Shown here: piece after piece, positions 1 through 37,050 of the stretch | Numbering within the stretch: the stretch's first letter is position 1 | How the letters are laid out: each line of letters begins with the position of its first letter | From: Metaphire vulgaris | Lineage: Eukaryota; Annelida; Clitellata; Crassiclitellata; Megascolecidae | Direction: 5' to 3' | DNA length: 64,000 nt | NCBI GenBank assembly: GCA_018105865.1 | Contig: CM030868.1 | Span: 324,501-388,500 of the forward strand | The notes under the pieces: model-generated | What the model was told of the DNA's origin: nothing | The model's input: the letters and a program-made list of their open reading frames with translations, nothing else | Databases searched by the model: none | Position numbers and translations under genes: made by a program

Positions 1-708
1 AGAGACATTTTTGTGTGAGTGGGTAGGGGGCTGGTTGAGGATCGGATCTACTATAGTCTAAGTATGAAGCCTTCTCTATAAATCTATATATCAAGTTCTC
101 TATAGGGCCTACATCTATATAACAAGTTCTCTATATATCTATATAACAATTAGCAGTCGTGCGTCAGATGGACTGGGACCCACCATGGCCGTCCATGTTA
201 CTATTTGCAAGAAATTTTATCGGATAGATAGAAATATTGTTTAAAAGTTATTTAATGCTATTTGTGTGGAATAGTAATTTTCTAACGGATTTATAAAAAT
301 TAAAAGTTGTTTTCAGCTTCAGTGGGGCTTCGCCCTCTGACCCTAACCAGGGCTTGGCCCTACCTCACTAAAGACACCCTCAAGGTGCTCGCCATATCCC
401 CCAGCTTTCAAACGTCTGGCGACGCCACTGATTACAAGAGAGATTAATTAAACAGGCTTAAAATCACATTCGCTTCGTCGCTGTTTTCATAAATCGAGTA
501 GAATTTGCAAATCATAAAAAGACTAAAGAATTGTAAACAGCAGATGTATTAAATGACAAAGAGAGGAGAAGAAGAGGAGGAAGAGAAGCAGAAGAGGAGA
601 TGTTGACGAAAAGAGGAAAGTAGGAGAAGTAGAAAGAGAAGGAGAGGAAGAGAGGATGATGAGAGTCACAGGTGAGTTGTGGGGGGGGAGGGCGGGGAGA
701 ACTCAGAC
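1..708. other. CaV1 intron, no coding exon seen
   Basis: Noncoding part of the intron after exon 18. Contains a direct-repeat patch (AAGTTCTCTATA, 91-133), a hAT-like fragment at 320-430 and a purine-rich GAGGA tract at about 560-660. I searched the minus strand for domain III S2 and found nothing. Confidence 0.6.
320..430. mobile_element. Short hAT-like fragment
   Basis: CAGTGGGGCTTCGCC to CTGGCGACGCCACTG, 111 bp, probably internally deleted. Similar one-ended remnants begin at 12007 (AGTGGCGTAGCCAGG) and 18081 (CAGTGGCGTAGCC) and end near 5845 (CCGCCACTG). Confidence 0.5.
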
Positions 709-24542
<23,834 letters not shown>

Positions 24543-25304
24543 ACGACCCTGGTCGGAGAAAGACTAAGGCGGGGTCGGTTGTCGAGCACGGGACTGGTCG
24601 CTTGGGGCGCCAGAGGACAACTGAGCGACGCCTGAAGACCAGGATGGACGCTGAGACGCCGGCCATTACACGACGGCGGCGGCGGCGGGGAGGGGAGGAG
24701 GAGGAGGAGGGGGACGAGACCCCTCCTCCTCCTCCACCCACGGGTATCGTCAGATTATTGTCTAATGGAGGAGACGACGACGATGACGTCAGCGGAAGAT
24801 CTAATCGATTAACGGAAGCAGCGGCAACAGCAGCAGCAGCGGCGGCGGCGGCGGCAGCAGCCTCGTTTTCGATTTCTGAAATGCAAAAGACAAGAAATAG
24901 AAGAGCGAAACTGAGAAAAAAGAACCGAAAGAAGAGTTCATCTCCTTCCCACCCCCCCTCCGCCCCCCCCAAAAAAATATATATTTTAATGTTGCCGTTG
25001 AAACAATGAAATCGCTTTACGTGCATATACAGCCCAAGACATCTCGTCTCTCGTCAGATGTGCCTAACAGACGTTTGGCCAAAGAAGTGCATAGCATTGC
25101 ATTGATGTGATGAGGCCAAAAGCCCTAAGAGAGGAGAGGAAGTCCAAAGACCCGAAATGCACCGCTGCATGCACACGGAGTCAGGCCCTGCTCCCCTCCC
25201 CCCGGATTTCACTTCTACATAGAATTCGATCCAGGTGTTTGCCCAAATCCCACGGATTGCATTCAACACATTGCACTCTTCATGACGAAGTTAAGTCTAA
25301 GTAC

Positions 25305-25305
<1 letters not shown>

Positions 25306-25343
<38 letters not shown>

Positions 25344-25763
25344 GACCTGTTGAGAGACTAATAATTGTTGTATTTATCAGATGAGTCTATGATTCTTAAA
25401 AATTCAATAACGAGTTCATTTATTAAGATAGAAATTTAAACGTTTTGGCGATTTTAAAACAACTCTCACGAAGACAAGGACTTCCGATTGTCACACTCTA
25501 CAAAATTCAGCTGGCTACCCCCTCCTCCCCCCCCCACCTCCACGAATTCAATTCTGCTTAACACCTCAACATGTGAACGGTGCTTAATGCGCTCTCTACC
25601 CCGTTAAATACATTGGAAATGAGTTTTGACTTTGGAGATCGGCCAATTTTGACTCTTTTAAAGGTGAAATCAAAAAGGTTAACGGCTGTGAAGTGAGATA
25701 TCCTTAGAAGATGCTTCTGCTGCCATTTCGCTGTCTTATATAGAACGCAGTTGCTTAGGATCT

Positions 25764-25826
<63 letters not shown>
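25306..25826. repeat. (CA)n and (TA)n microsatellites
   Basis: (CA)n at 25306-25340 and (TA)n at 25767-25826 in the head-to-head spacer. Confidence 0.85.
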
Positions 25827-25828
<2 letters not shown>

Positions 25829-26512
25829 CAGTGGAATCGTCCTCAAATTCGATTATTAAGCTAATATAGAATCTGTGGTTGACCCGCCTTGACCTTAACC
25901 TCGATGACCCGGTCCTATTCCGCTCCCCAGAAGATCACAAATCGTGACCCACTGTCTTCTATATTCGCGATCTTTCTTGAATGACGTCATAGACATTTTA
26001 AAGGATTATTCGTAAGAGTTATTCCGGTTTGACACATTTTAATGTTCAAATACATTCGTAGAAACCAGGAGACACTCTAAACAACCAACGTTCATCGATT
26101 GGAATGATACATTTGAACGAAATACGAAAGATGAACTATACTTCCCGAAGGGCAACTCAACTGATAACCCATTATGGAGCAATGCTTTCAGTGCGATATT
26201 CCAATGTCTTAACCTGTCTTCATATCATGGAGAGAAATGCTAATCCAGACATTAATAAATGGTCGTTGATCCGTACCTGAGTGAGAATACATCAACGAAA
26301 TTATTCAATTCCTAAATGCAGAAAACGAGCACAACAATATTGTTGTTGTTGTTGTTGTTGTTGTTGCTGAAGATGATGATAACAACGACGGCATCCCAGT
26401 TCGTGTACTATGATGATGATGATGACGACGGCGGCAAACGAGACATCACAAATGAGAAGAATAAGAAAGGAATTGTCGGCATCCACTTCGGCTTACTCTC
26501 ATTCTCTGTCTG

Positions 26513-26547
<35 letters not shown>

Positions 26548-27046
26548 GTGTCTGTCTATTTATCTTTATATCTCTATGCTCAGATTCACGCAGCATTAAT
26601 CATGCAGACGCCGCCTTTCAAAGATTTTCACGGATGCATCTTTGAGGAAATCAGCCTTTCAGAGGCTTTCCACGAGACTATTTTGTAGTTTCAGCGGATT
26701 GCCACGAGCAGCATTCGGGCATCTTGGCGTTTCGACGGCAGACGCAAAGACGAGTTGGTCACGTGATTTCTCTAATCCCAGACGCAGCAAAATTACGATT
26801 CCACGTCACAAAGTCATCGCCGAAGCGACCACTGGCGGCGAAACTCAGAACCACCCGGCCGGATGTACAGCCGCCGCTCAGCCGCCAGCCAGCCAGCCAA
26901 CCGACCGCCTGACTGGCCGGCCAGCCAGTCGGTCGGTCGGTCGGTCGGCCAGCCACCCAGTGGACCAGGCTGGCCTGCCAACTGGCCGGATCGACCGAGA
27001 GACCAGTCGAACAGAAAGCAAGTGCAATGCAACAAAGCACAACTGC

Positions 27047-27103
<57 letters not shown>

Positions 27104-27144
27104 ACTGCGATTTCGTCACATTGTTAGATTTCTGTAAAGGTTGA

Positions 27145-27198
27145 ATGGCGCTGGCGCTGGCGCTGGCGCTGGCGCTGACGCTGGCGCTGACGCTGGCG
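27145..27198. repeat. (GGCGCT)n hexamer array
   Basis: About nine GGCGCT/GACGCT units ending GGCGCCGGCGCC, GC-rich and self-complementary, in the head-to-head spacer. A (GA)n of about 50 bp precedes it at 27049-27099. Confidence 0.85.
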
Positions 27199-28246
27199 CC
27201 GGCGCCAGATGAGTTAGAGACACGTGAAGAGAGGCGCTTCGGGGAGCGGGGGTGGGGAGGGGAGCTGAATGCGAAAGACGATGCAGTACTCGACTCCATC
27301 GAGTACACTTAGTACTCCGTCAAGTGCCCTCGGTACTTTGCTATACTTAAGTAAAAAAACCGGCCATGTATAAGCGTGTCTACGTGGCACAATTTTTCTC
27401 CTATGAAATGGGGTGGGGGTGGGGTGAGGTGACTGTGGGGAATTTTGATCAAATGAATCACCATCGAGATGAAGAAGCAATCTCTGTCGATTAGAATCTA
27501 GCGAATGCGTAAAATACGATCAGAGAAACTCCACGTCGCAATCATTCCATCTCTTGCATCGATACGAAATTCACAGAAGAAAGTTCAGTGGATTAGGGTT
27601 AGATTACGGTAACTATCTTCGTCTTGCTCATTTCCCACAAATATTTGTGATGATTTTTAAATGTTTGCTGATTTTTCAAAATAAGAATAAATTTGAATCG
27701 AGGAAACTTTTGAGCAGAGATCAGTGGATTTTCCGAGTCGCTTTCATTGGTTGTTTCTCTTTCAATTGTCTTAAGAGTGCGACATATTTATCCCAGGAAA
27801 ACGATCAGTGGAGGATGAGGAGGAGGAGGAGGAGGAGGAGGAGGAGGAGAAGAGAGGAGAAGGAGGAGAAGGAGGGAGAAGAGAAAGACAAAGAAAGGAC
27901 TGAGATTAGATAGGATCAAAAGCAATAAAGCTGCTAAATAAAGAGGCAGCATGAGGACTCAGATAAGAGCTTCGGACAGACGGACATACAGACATACACG
28001 CAGCCGTACAGACACACAGGCAGAGTCGTAAACAGCCGGTTAAAGAGGTTTTACTGTCGCATAATTAGAGACGAACTGAATGCGATGCCGTTGTGGTCAC
28101 GTGATCAGCAAGACGCAAAAGAAATTGATCCAGACAAACGGAGACGCAGGAAGAAAAGGAAGCGAATTTAACCAGGAGCTCTACGGTCAAGGAGCGGCCA
28201 TAGACTGATGTCAAAACATCACTAAAATGGCGCTATAGAAGCTCAG

Positions 28247-28285
<39 letters not shown>

Positions 28286-28293
28286 CCAAAGAC

Positions 28294-28465
28294 CATTAGC
28301 GTCGCTACGGGGGGGGGCAAATGGAGGCAACTGCACCCCTTCAACCTGGCCACAGACCACCTACCAGATTCTCGCAAATCCGGTGAGAAAGTTTTCTGTG
28401 GAGGGTGAGTGGGGTGGGGTAAGGAATCTTACTTGCGTAATCATATTTGCAGAAGACATGTTTAT

Positions 28466-28548
<83 letters not shown>

Positions 28549-28654
28549 CAATAATCGGTGTAAACAAGTGAGTCATGTTTTCAAATTTCTGTCATTATCG
28601 CGCCACGCCCCCTTCCCCCCCCTCCCCAACCCAAAATTCTTGGCGACGCTACTG
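28294..28654. mobile_element. hAT-like non-autonomous element with perfect 8-bp target duplication
   Basis: 361 bp, CATTAGCGTCGCTAC to GGCGACGCTACTG, bounded on both sides by CCAAAGAC (28286-28293 and 28655-28662). The 8-bp duplication and terminal motif identify hAT. It contains an (AAT)n(ATT)n microsatellite at about 28468-28545. Confidence 0.88.
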
Positions 28655-28913
28655 CCAAAGACTGTATTCTCAATTTACCAACCGACGAAAGCGAAGTGCT
28701 GCCACCTGGCGACTGAACATATAGCGCCATGTCAGATTGCAGCGCCATCTGTGGAATTTCAATAAAGGATTTCAATAGAGATTACAGTAATGATGTCTAA
28801 GCAGTACATTTCCAACGAAACCCATTATTTTTAATTGGCATTTTCTGTGAACGCTGCATAGTGTGTCTACACTGTAGATTAACGTAAGATGCATGATTCC
28901 GTTTCTATTTAGT

Positions 28914-28991
28914 TCTTCTTCTTCTTCTTCTTCTTCTTCTTCTTCTTCTTCTTCTTCTTCTTCTTCTTCTTCTTCTTCTTCTTCTTCTTCT
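28914..28991. repeat. (CTT)n microsatellite
   Basis: About 26 CTT units; a polypurine-polypyrimidine tract able to form triplex DNA. Confidence 0.88.
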
Positions 28992-30000
28992 CTTCTTCTG
29001 TCTTCAACTTTTTCTCTGCAAATTCTAAATCGAAAGTGCTTCTGGACTTAGAATTGAATCCATTGAACTTAACGAGAGAAAACTATTTCCAACTACGAAC
29101 AGCTGTATGGAAGACCTTTGCTGCCATAAATCATAAGTTATGACTGACCGTCAGAGACACTGCATTTCATTTGGCCAAATCGTCTCAAATCCAACGCTTA
29201 CGTCAATATAGATCTCTCTCCTATCGACGAATTAAATAGAATACCGCGTCTTACAAAATAAGACGGCGCTAGATAAATTATTTTCTCAAGCGAGTCGGGT
29301 CTCAGCATATTAATTAAGGCAATTCCAGATGCAGTAGCAGCCAAAGGCACCTGATTGGCGAACACATTGACCGCATACTGGTCACGTGACTATTGAGACA
29401 ATAGGTATTGCGATTGCATTTGTATAATGAGCTTACATGGGGACTCGAGCAAAGGACGCAATAGTGACGTAATTTCGAAGCAATTTTGAAATTAAAACAA
29501 GGGGATAAATGGAAAATATGGAAAATTGGTCGCTTAATTATCGGTTGCAACGAATTCCGAGCCCTTCGTTCGATTATGTCGCCAACGGACACAATATGAG
29601 AGGGCGGTTGGCGGGCGGGGGGTAATTTGAAAGAGGGGTGCAAGAAATGGGTGCGTAGCCCCTCCTCCTCCCCCCACCGACCGCAGATGCTTCTGCTCTT
29701 CTTCGTCCATCAAATCGTCCGCTGGTTTCGCCTTCATCCTCAGCCTCCCACTGCCTCCTCGGCTCCCTTCCGGTAAAGACAGAGAGGGAGAGGAGGGAGC
29801 GGGGCAGGGAAGAGGAGTGGGATGGAGATTAAGGGGGGTGGGGTGGGTAGCCGTTCAGCCCCGTCGATCGATCGATAGACGATAGAGGGGGCCTGTGGTG
29901 GCGGCCATTGCAAGCCGCGTCGAAATCTTCGAAACTATGAGAGGAGTCCTAATATAGATCCAAGTTATTAGCAATTTGACTTCGAATTCCACGTCACTCA

Positions 30001-30138
30001 GTCCTCCTCCTCCTCCTCCTTTTCCTCCTCCTCCTCCTCCTCCTCCTCCAGCCTCCCCTCCTCCTTTCCACTTCTTCCGTTCGTCCATTTTTCTCGGGTG
30101 GTCGACAAGCCAATGGTTTTAATTAGACTGCGTGGTGG

Positions 30139-30198
<60 letters not shown>
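30001..30198. repeat. (CTC)n and (GA)n microsatellites upstream of the CA10-like start
   Basis: CTC units 30001-30065 and (GA)n 30144-30198, 200-400 bp before the ATG, so within the probable promoter or 5' UTR. Confidence 0.8.
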
Positions 30199-30200
<2 letters not shown>

Positions 30201-30403
30201 TCGGCTCCAGCGGCAGGGCGATCTCTTTACATGGATATCTGCATCTCACCTCTTTTTCTCTTTTTCTTCTTCCCTTTATCCTCTCGCGCAGATCTCGTCA
30301 GTTTCTCGTAGCAGACGAGAGAACGTCGCATTAGGATGCGGTCTTACGAGGAAGACGCGATAGAGGGCCAGCGCTGTACAACGACGACGAAAGTTAAGCA
30401 TAG

Positions 30404-30506
30404 ATGATGACGACGACGACGATGATGATGATGACGACGACTACTAAGGCATCGCTTGCTATCTGGAGTTACGCCTTCATCTGTGGCTCTCTATTCGGAT
30501 ATTTCG
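30404..30506 (+). CDS. CA10: CA10-like exon 1: start and signal peptide
   Basis: Starts at the first ATG directly after an in-frame TAG. The first 14 residues (only Met and Thr) are coded by an ATG/ACG trinucleotide repeat. They are followed by KASLAIWSYAFICGSLFGYF, a typical signal-peptide core. Donor GTAAAA, phase 1. Methionines 7-10 are alternative starts. Assignment rests on phase and signal-peptide character, not on conserved sequence. Confidence 0.75.
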
Positions 30507-32597
30507 GTAAAAGATATTTCTATTCTTCAGAAGAAACAGACTTATACTTTCGCTTTTAATTCGCGTCAACATTTCGATTTAGATTTTGAGCATTTATTTA
30601 TCTTTTCGTGTTTTTTTTTCTTTTCGTTTAAATGTGATTAAAGTTTTGCTATCGTTTATGATTTCTTAATTATTTATTATTAGCAATTCAAAGGCAGACA
30701 GTGAGACTCAATTCTTCATCAAACAATGCGCCATATAAGTTTCGTGATTTTAGATAATTGAGCAATATATATATGTAGCATTATGGTCGTCGTCGTCATC
30801 ATTTTCGTCGTCGTCATTATCACGTCTCTGGGATTCTCTTAATCTAAAATGCCGCGGGATAATCGAGTCATTTAGCTTTCAGTTTTACTAGAGGCGCTGT
30901 AAAAATTCGAAGCCATTATATGTCTAATAGCATTCAAATTGACAGTTGTCACGGCAACGACGACCTCATAGAAGCCGAGTGGGAGGGGGTGAGGCGGCGA
31001 AGGAACAGATGCAGGGGCAGGTGGGTGGGTGGGGGGACAGGTGGCTGCTCATTTAAGGTCGCCACGGCTACCTTCCGTTCTCAGATCACACCTTAATTAA
31101 AGTCCTTTGACGTGGTTGAGTCCTTCCACCTACCAGCGCCTAGGGGCTGTAGTCAGTCGAGGCCATGATAAGCAAAATAATTTACAGGATCGGAAGACAG
31201 ATCACATCAGATCAGATCAGATTAAGAGCTTTTCTTTTTGCCGCGAATTCCCGCGGTCAAAGAAAAAAGTCTCATCTAATCGACTGTAATAATTGATATA
31301 GCGCCGTTTGAGTTCCTTTTTTTAGTAATAAGGGCATGATTTGTCGATCGCCAGAGGGCGCTTGGTGGCATTGTCGGGTGTTGTCAGACCATAAATAATT
31401 TTAAATTTTCATCCTGATGGACTCAATCATCGTCGTCGTCGTCATCATCTTCATCATCTTCATCTCCGTCGTTGTCGTCGTCGTTGTATCTGGAGTATTG
31501 TAATGCTTATTATCCATAATACAAAAGAACGAAGGCTTTGATGAAGAATATTGAAGCAGTCATTAACCGCCTTGAAGATATCTCTCTCTGGATTCGCCCC
31601 CAATGCAAAGCGCCGCTCCAGTTTCGTCGCTCCTCTCCCTTGCTCCCTCCCTCCCCCCACTGCCTCCCCGAAGACACATATAAGTGTGGCGCTATATAAA
31701 CCATTTCCGGTTCGATTCGTTTGAAATTCCGTCTCGACCGTCGACCCTCCGCTTCGCTCGAATGGTCTGACAGTCCCATTAGACGAAAAGGAACTGTCCA
31801 CTTCCACAGATTATGTAGCGCCTTTTCGTGTCCATCACTCCAGTGAACCACGACCCGTTTCTAAAACTATTTCATATCCAACAATTCGCTAACAGGCGAT
31901 AGATAATGATGGACCCGCATCCCTACTCCTCAGTCCTCAGCCCCCCACCCCTCACCCAACCCACTCTGGGACACATGGCAGAGAACTAAGAGTCTAAGAC
32001 AACTGGAGGAAGAGATATTGTGGGTCTCTTCTTCTTCTTCTCCACAAATCACGGATTAGAATAGAGAAGAAAATCAGCGTTTCAAAGCAACTTCCACCGA
32101 TCAATCATCCGATGTCAATCGTCGTTACGTCTGTCAATCTCGGTCATTTCACTTCCGTTATTCTGTCTGGCAGTTAGAGCATAAAACCTGTTGTGACGTA
32201 ACAGGAATTATTTAGCGCAAGTGTTTTATGTAATTTGCGGTTTTCTTGATTTCAGCAAAGGCGTCGACATGGTCCGAATGGTGGACATACGAGGGAATTT
32301 CAGGTGAGAGATTAATTGATTATTCGTAAATCAAAAGGAATTTCGCAGCCTACCTGCTGAAGGCATTCTAAGGTGTGAAAATTCTTTGTTGTCATTCTTA
32401 CCTCCGTCATGCGTTTGACAGGTGATTCACTCGTCGATCTTCACTTAATTCACTCTTCACTTTAAACGTTGAATTAAAATCTTGAAATCCTTGAAATAAA
32501 TTAGAAATTCTTTGTCTGATAGATTCTATAGACACATTGTTAGCTCAGCCTAAGTGACATTTCGTCCGCCGATGCAGTTTCTCATGGGATGCTCTGA

Positions 32598-32663
<66 letters not shown>

Positions 32664-35600
32664 GACTTAGAGATCCTGTGCTTCCGATGCTACGCTAGAT
32701 CCCCATCTCCGTCAGGGAAACCCGTCAAACCTACTCAGTGTCACTCCTGTTGACAGAGTGACGATTTTGAAAGACTTCTGAAATTAATACTAAGAGGAAG
32801 TGTTCACAAACGCAGATTGTAAAACTGTCAAGAACGACAAGAGGAGGAGGAGGAGGAGGAGGAGGAGGAGGAGGAGGAAGGAGGGAAAATCTTAGTTCAT
32901 GAAACGTTAAAAAGTAATCGATTGAATGAGGAGCGACGCAGAAGCAAATGCATTGACTAATCATCTCTAGAAGCCCGTCAAAGGCTTATTCATATAAAAA
33001 GAAACCCAATTAAAGTGAAAACAAGAGTTCATCAGAATAGTTAAAACGCTGAAATGTTTGCTTCAAGAACAGAGACAAAGAATTCTCCACAGTGGCGTAA
33101 CCAAGACACCAGAATTAGAGACGCCATCGTCACCGATATAAGCGCAAATTTCTCCCCATCCAAAAGGGGAACCTAGGAGCGACTCCTCAGTGCGACCTGG
33201 AACCCTCCAACCCCAAAACCCCCGACGGGGGGCAGGCACTCGATAGGGGGCACGGGCACCCTGGCCCTCCTGTGGAGCCGCCACTGATGCATAGTAGGGT
33301 GATCGAGGGAAGAGCCGCGTATTAAGATGTCTGGTTCATTTTAGGCCTACAACACGTTTTATAGACATCAAAAACAAGTTTTTATAATTAATTCGCTCTG
33401 TGAGAGAAGCCTATTGAAGGCCTGTTGAATAGAGAGTGTATAAGGCATAGATATGCAAATATCTAATCGATTTGAAGAAATTCTCCGACAAAATCCACAT
33501 TTTCCTCTTGTTCCATCTTCATTGCTTTAACCTCTACGAAAATAATCAATAATATCAATCTAATTTTCGATCTACAGTGTTCTAACTAGAGCACACCCAG
33601 CCATTTCATACTACACACTAACGCCATTGACTGTACGTGAACGTAGGACATCAACTAGGCCTAAATTAAAGTCCTACCGGATATCTTGCGGAATGCATAG
33701 CAGTGGCGGCTCCAGGATTTGGCAAGTGGGGGGGGGCGTTTGGGTGACAACTTCTAATCATGGGAGGCCAAACATTTGTTGTTTAATGTATGTAGCATTA
33801 AGTATAGGGTCCCAACAGGGGGGCCACTGGGGCAGGCACTCGATAGGGGCACGGGCCCCCTGACCCTCCCTGTGGAGCCGCCACTGCTCGTGGCCACGAT
33901 TATGAGTCTTCATGATATTTGTAGCATTTTATTATTTAGTAATTGGTCATTTCTGAGTCTGGCTTTTTCAATGCGAGTAAGTAAGTAAAAACGCGGAAAT
34001 ACGATACTCTCATTTGTCTCAGCCTCGTTTCCGCGTTCGTCCACTTCCTGTGCGCCTCGTTTTCACATCGGCTTATGTCAGGCAGCAGAATTAATGACGC
34101 AATGAGCGGCGATCGTCTGAAAGAGAAAGAATTCGTCATCACTAGATGACGTCACGACGTTACAAAGGAAACGGAAGTCCTTGTTCCCAGTTCCCGGTGG
34201 CGCCCCTCGGGGCCCCTGTGGATATCCATTAATGTCTGCGATCGCAGTCGACCAAGCGCGACAATTAGCAGACGACGACGACGACGACGGCGGCGGAGAC
34301 ACTTGTTCTGCGTTTGGCGGGAAAGCATCTGTCCTGTCGTCTTGGCACTTGCCGGGTGTAGCGAGGGTCGTTGAGCATCGCCTGGGTGTCTTCGATAAGA
34401 AACACCCGAAATAGCTGGCGCCTACCCCCTCCCCTCCCCACCCTCCAACACCACCACCCATAAGAGTGCCCACCTGAAGGAGTGCGGGGGGAGGAGAGGG
34501 GGCGGGGGCGCCGTCGACCGGAAGAGTCGTCCGTCGTTCAACTCTCCAGGGAAAACTTCGAAGAAAATGAGATATTATAGCGCCTTCAAAAAATATTATA
34601 CATCACCGCCAGCGATAGATCTTCAGACATTCCGCCTCCTCTCCTCCTCCTCCTCCTCCTCCTCCTCCTCTTCGTCAGCCTATTCGTGTGATATGTAAAT
34701 CGATATGCATTATATAGCTCCTTTAATTCCAAACAGCGATTTTTGTAATGGGATGAAATTAAACTTAAAAGCTGAGCAGGAAGACTTTTCCTGCTCTGTT
34801 ATTGTCCTAATAACACGACCGACGATTTCAATTGAATCGTACATAGCAGGAAAGAAGAATTCGAAAGGTTTATGGAATTTCAGATGAATTAAATTTCCAC
34901 TGGAGGGATTTACCCTAATAATGCAGAAAATATTGAAGCGGAAAATATATTTTTTCTTCGAAGCATTGTTTGCATTCTGAAGCTTTTTGCTCATCTGACA
35001 ATCTCACTTCTTCCTCCATAAACCGAAGACATTTAATAATTAAATCCTCCTTCAATAAAATAAATTTTATAAAATCTAAGCGTCAGAAATAGGATCAGTT
35101 GACTTATTTCAAAGGCTCGATTCCCGGTGCATTTTAGCCGCAGCCAATGCTCATCGCCTATTGCGTCTGCTTCAAACCCTTGAGACCGTTTTCAGACCCT
35201 CAGATCCTTTGTAATTAGTCTCAGTGGTCGTCGTCGTCTTCTAACCTCCTTTATTCTACCTCTCCTTTCATCCCTCCCTCCCTTCCTCTCTCCCTCCCTC
35301 CCCACCTACCCCTTCGTCTCGAAACAGCTGCAAACGAGGCGGTTGCGTGAGCGCTCACTAAAGGCTTTTATTTAACCCCTTAACTGGGTATTTAGCTGTA
35401 ACTCAATGTAAAATGGACGGATATATCCGGGATCCCCAGTTAAGGGGTTAAAAGAAACAGCGAACAACGGAATAGTATAAAACTCCAAAATCAGAGGAAG
35501 TCAATTTTTTGAAGATGATGAAAATGCTGACGTGAGTTATAAAAGTAACTCTACAGCAGAAGGACGAATTTAATTTAAATGAAAAACAAAAATATATATA

Positions 35601-36217
35601 TAGGGTGGCGCAAAAAACCGGACTGTTATAGTCACATTATGTTTGGCATTTAATATAGTCCGGTTTTTTGCGCCACCCTGTATTCTTATAACTGAAGCAA
35701 AGCATTCCGCGGTTTCGTCCGGTGGTCTGCGCAAGGAGTCAAATGTGTTGGGCTTATGGCGTGCCATCAATTTATACGATTTCTTCTTTTCAAGGTCCGG
35801 ATTTCTGGGGGTTGGTCAACCCCGAATGGAGTCTTTGCAGCAAAGGAAGACGGCAATCACCCGTTAACGTTGACTCGAAGATGTTGCTGTTTGACCCCCA
35901 GTTGACCCCGTTACGAATGGACAAGCACAAGGTGATTACGAAACTCCTGTCCACTGTCCTCTGCGTTCAAGTGACGCTAAAAATCAAAACACGAGAAGTT
36001 GATCAGTTCTTTCACTGACTCTTCTTCCTTCTCATAGACTTGTCTTGCTGCTTTTCCCTCTCGCATTGGACCTGACTTTTGCTCAATGGATTACAACAGC
36101 GTATGCAATGTATTATATACTTATAAGTGTATATATATATAGGGTGGCGCAAAAAAACGAACTATATTACATGCAAACCTAAATGTGAATAGTCCGGGTT
36201 TTGTTTTTTGCGCCACC

Positions 36218-36253
<36 letters not shown>

Positions 36254-36673
36254 ACAATATTATATGCAACGTACAGTATGCAGTATGCAAATAGACAAAT
36301 ATTAACAATTCATATTCTGCATAATTATGACTTATTATGGCTAGCTGTCCATTAATCTGGCGATAGTCAGTGATTGCAAATGATGACTAATTGAACAGGT
36401 GAGCGGCGTTCTAATAAACACCGGACATGACGTCAGACTTATAATCGACGAACCTGGACCAAACTACATCAACATAACAGGTGGTCCTCTGTCCTATCAA
36501 TATCGCGCCAGTGAAATCCTCTTCCATTTCGGCGCAGGAGATAAACAAGGATCAGAACATTCCATTGACAACGTCATCTTCCCTGCTGAGGTCATTTGCT
36601 ATAGCTAATAGTTCGCTTGACTATTTTCATCAGTCGTTTCACAAATAGTAACGCAACAAAATATAATTCATTA

Positions 36674-36746
<73 letters not shown>

Positions 36747-37014
36747 TGCAAAATTGAACTCATTAGAAAACTGAATTATCCGATATTAATAGTAAAATAA
36801 ATAGCGCTGAAATTTTAGTTACTTGAAAAAAGCAGAACGAATTTGAAAGCACGAAATCTGTCTTCATCTGATGCACAGCATTTAGAGGAGGCAATGTATG
36901 TTAATTGTGGAGAGAGGTATGGAGAGATAAGGGTTCGTCCATAGTGAGGGTTTGCTGGACCTATACTGTACTTCTTGGTCTGGTTGAACCAAGAATGTCA
37001 AAATCGTCGAATGA

Positions 37015-37050
<36 letters not shown>

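Larger units (their letters stand above)
24543..30403. other. 5.9-kb spacer between head-to-head CaV1 and CA10/11-like genes
   Basis: No coding exon recognised. Contains a 24820-24865 GCA/GCG run, (CA)n 25306-25340, (TA)n 25767-25826, a TGACGTCA palindrome at 25982-25989, (TTG)n 26338-26367, a GGCC/GGTC-rich patch 26880-26990, (GA)n 27049-27099, (GGCGCT)n 27145-27198, (GAG)n 27812-27850, (GAT)n 28243-28284, a hAT-like element 28294-28654, (CTT)n 28914-28990 and (GA)n 30147-30198. Both promoters should lie in it. Confidence 0.6.
32304..35794. other. CA10-like intron 2 (3.5 kb) with clustered MITEs
   Basis: No exon found. Contains (GA)n 32600-32660, (GAG)n 32843-32880, two tandem-oriented hAT-like elements (33090-33286, 33701-33886), (CTC)n 34630-34672, a 72-bp TTAA-flanked element (35376-35447) and a palindromic TA-flanked element (35603-35680). 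Confidence 0.7.

Noticed and set aside
26642..27308. 161- and 164-codon overlapping open frames
   Set aside because: Made of a GGCC-word patch plus (GA)n and GGCGCT repeats, with no domain or codon signal.
35643..36018. Plus-strand open frames spanning a MITE and the CA10-like exon 3
   Set aside because: Only 35795-35931 is the exon; the rest is the palindromic MITE and intron.
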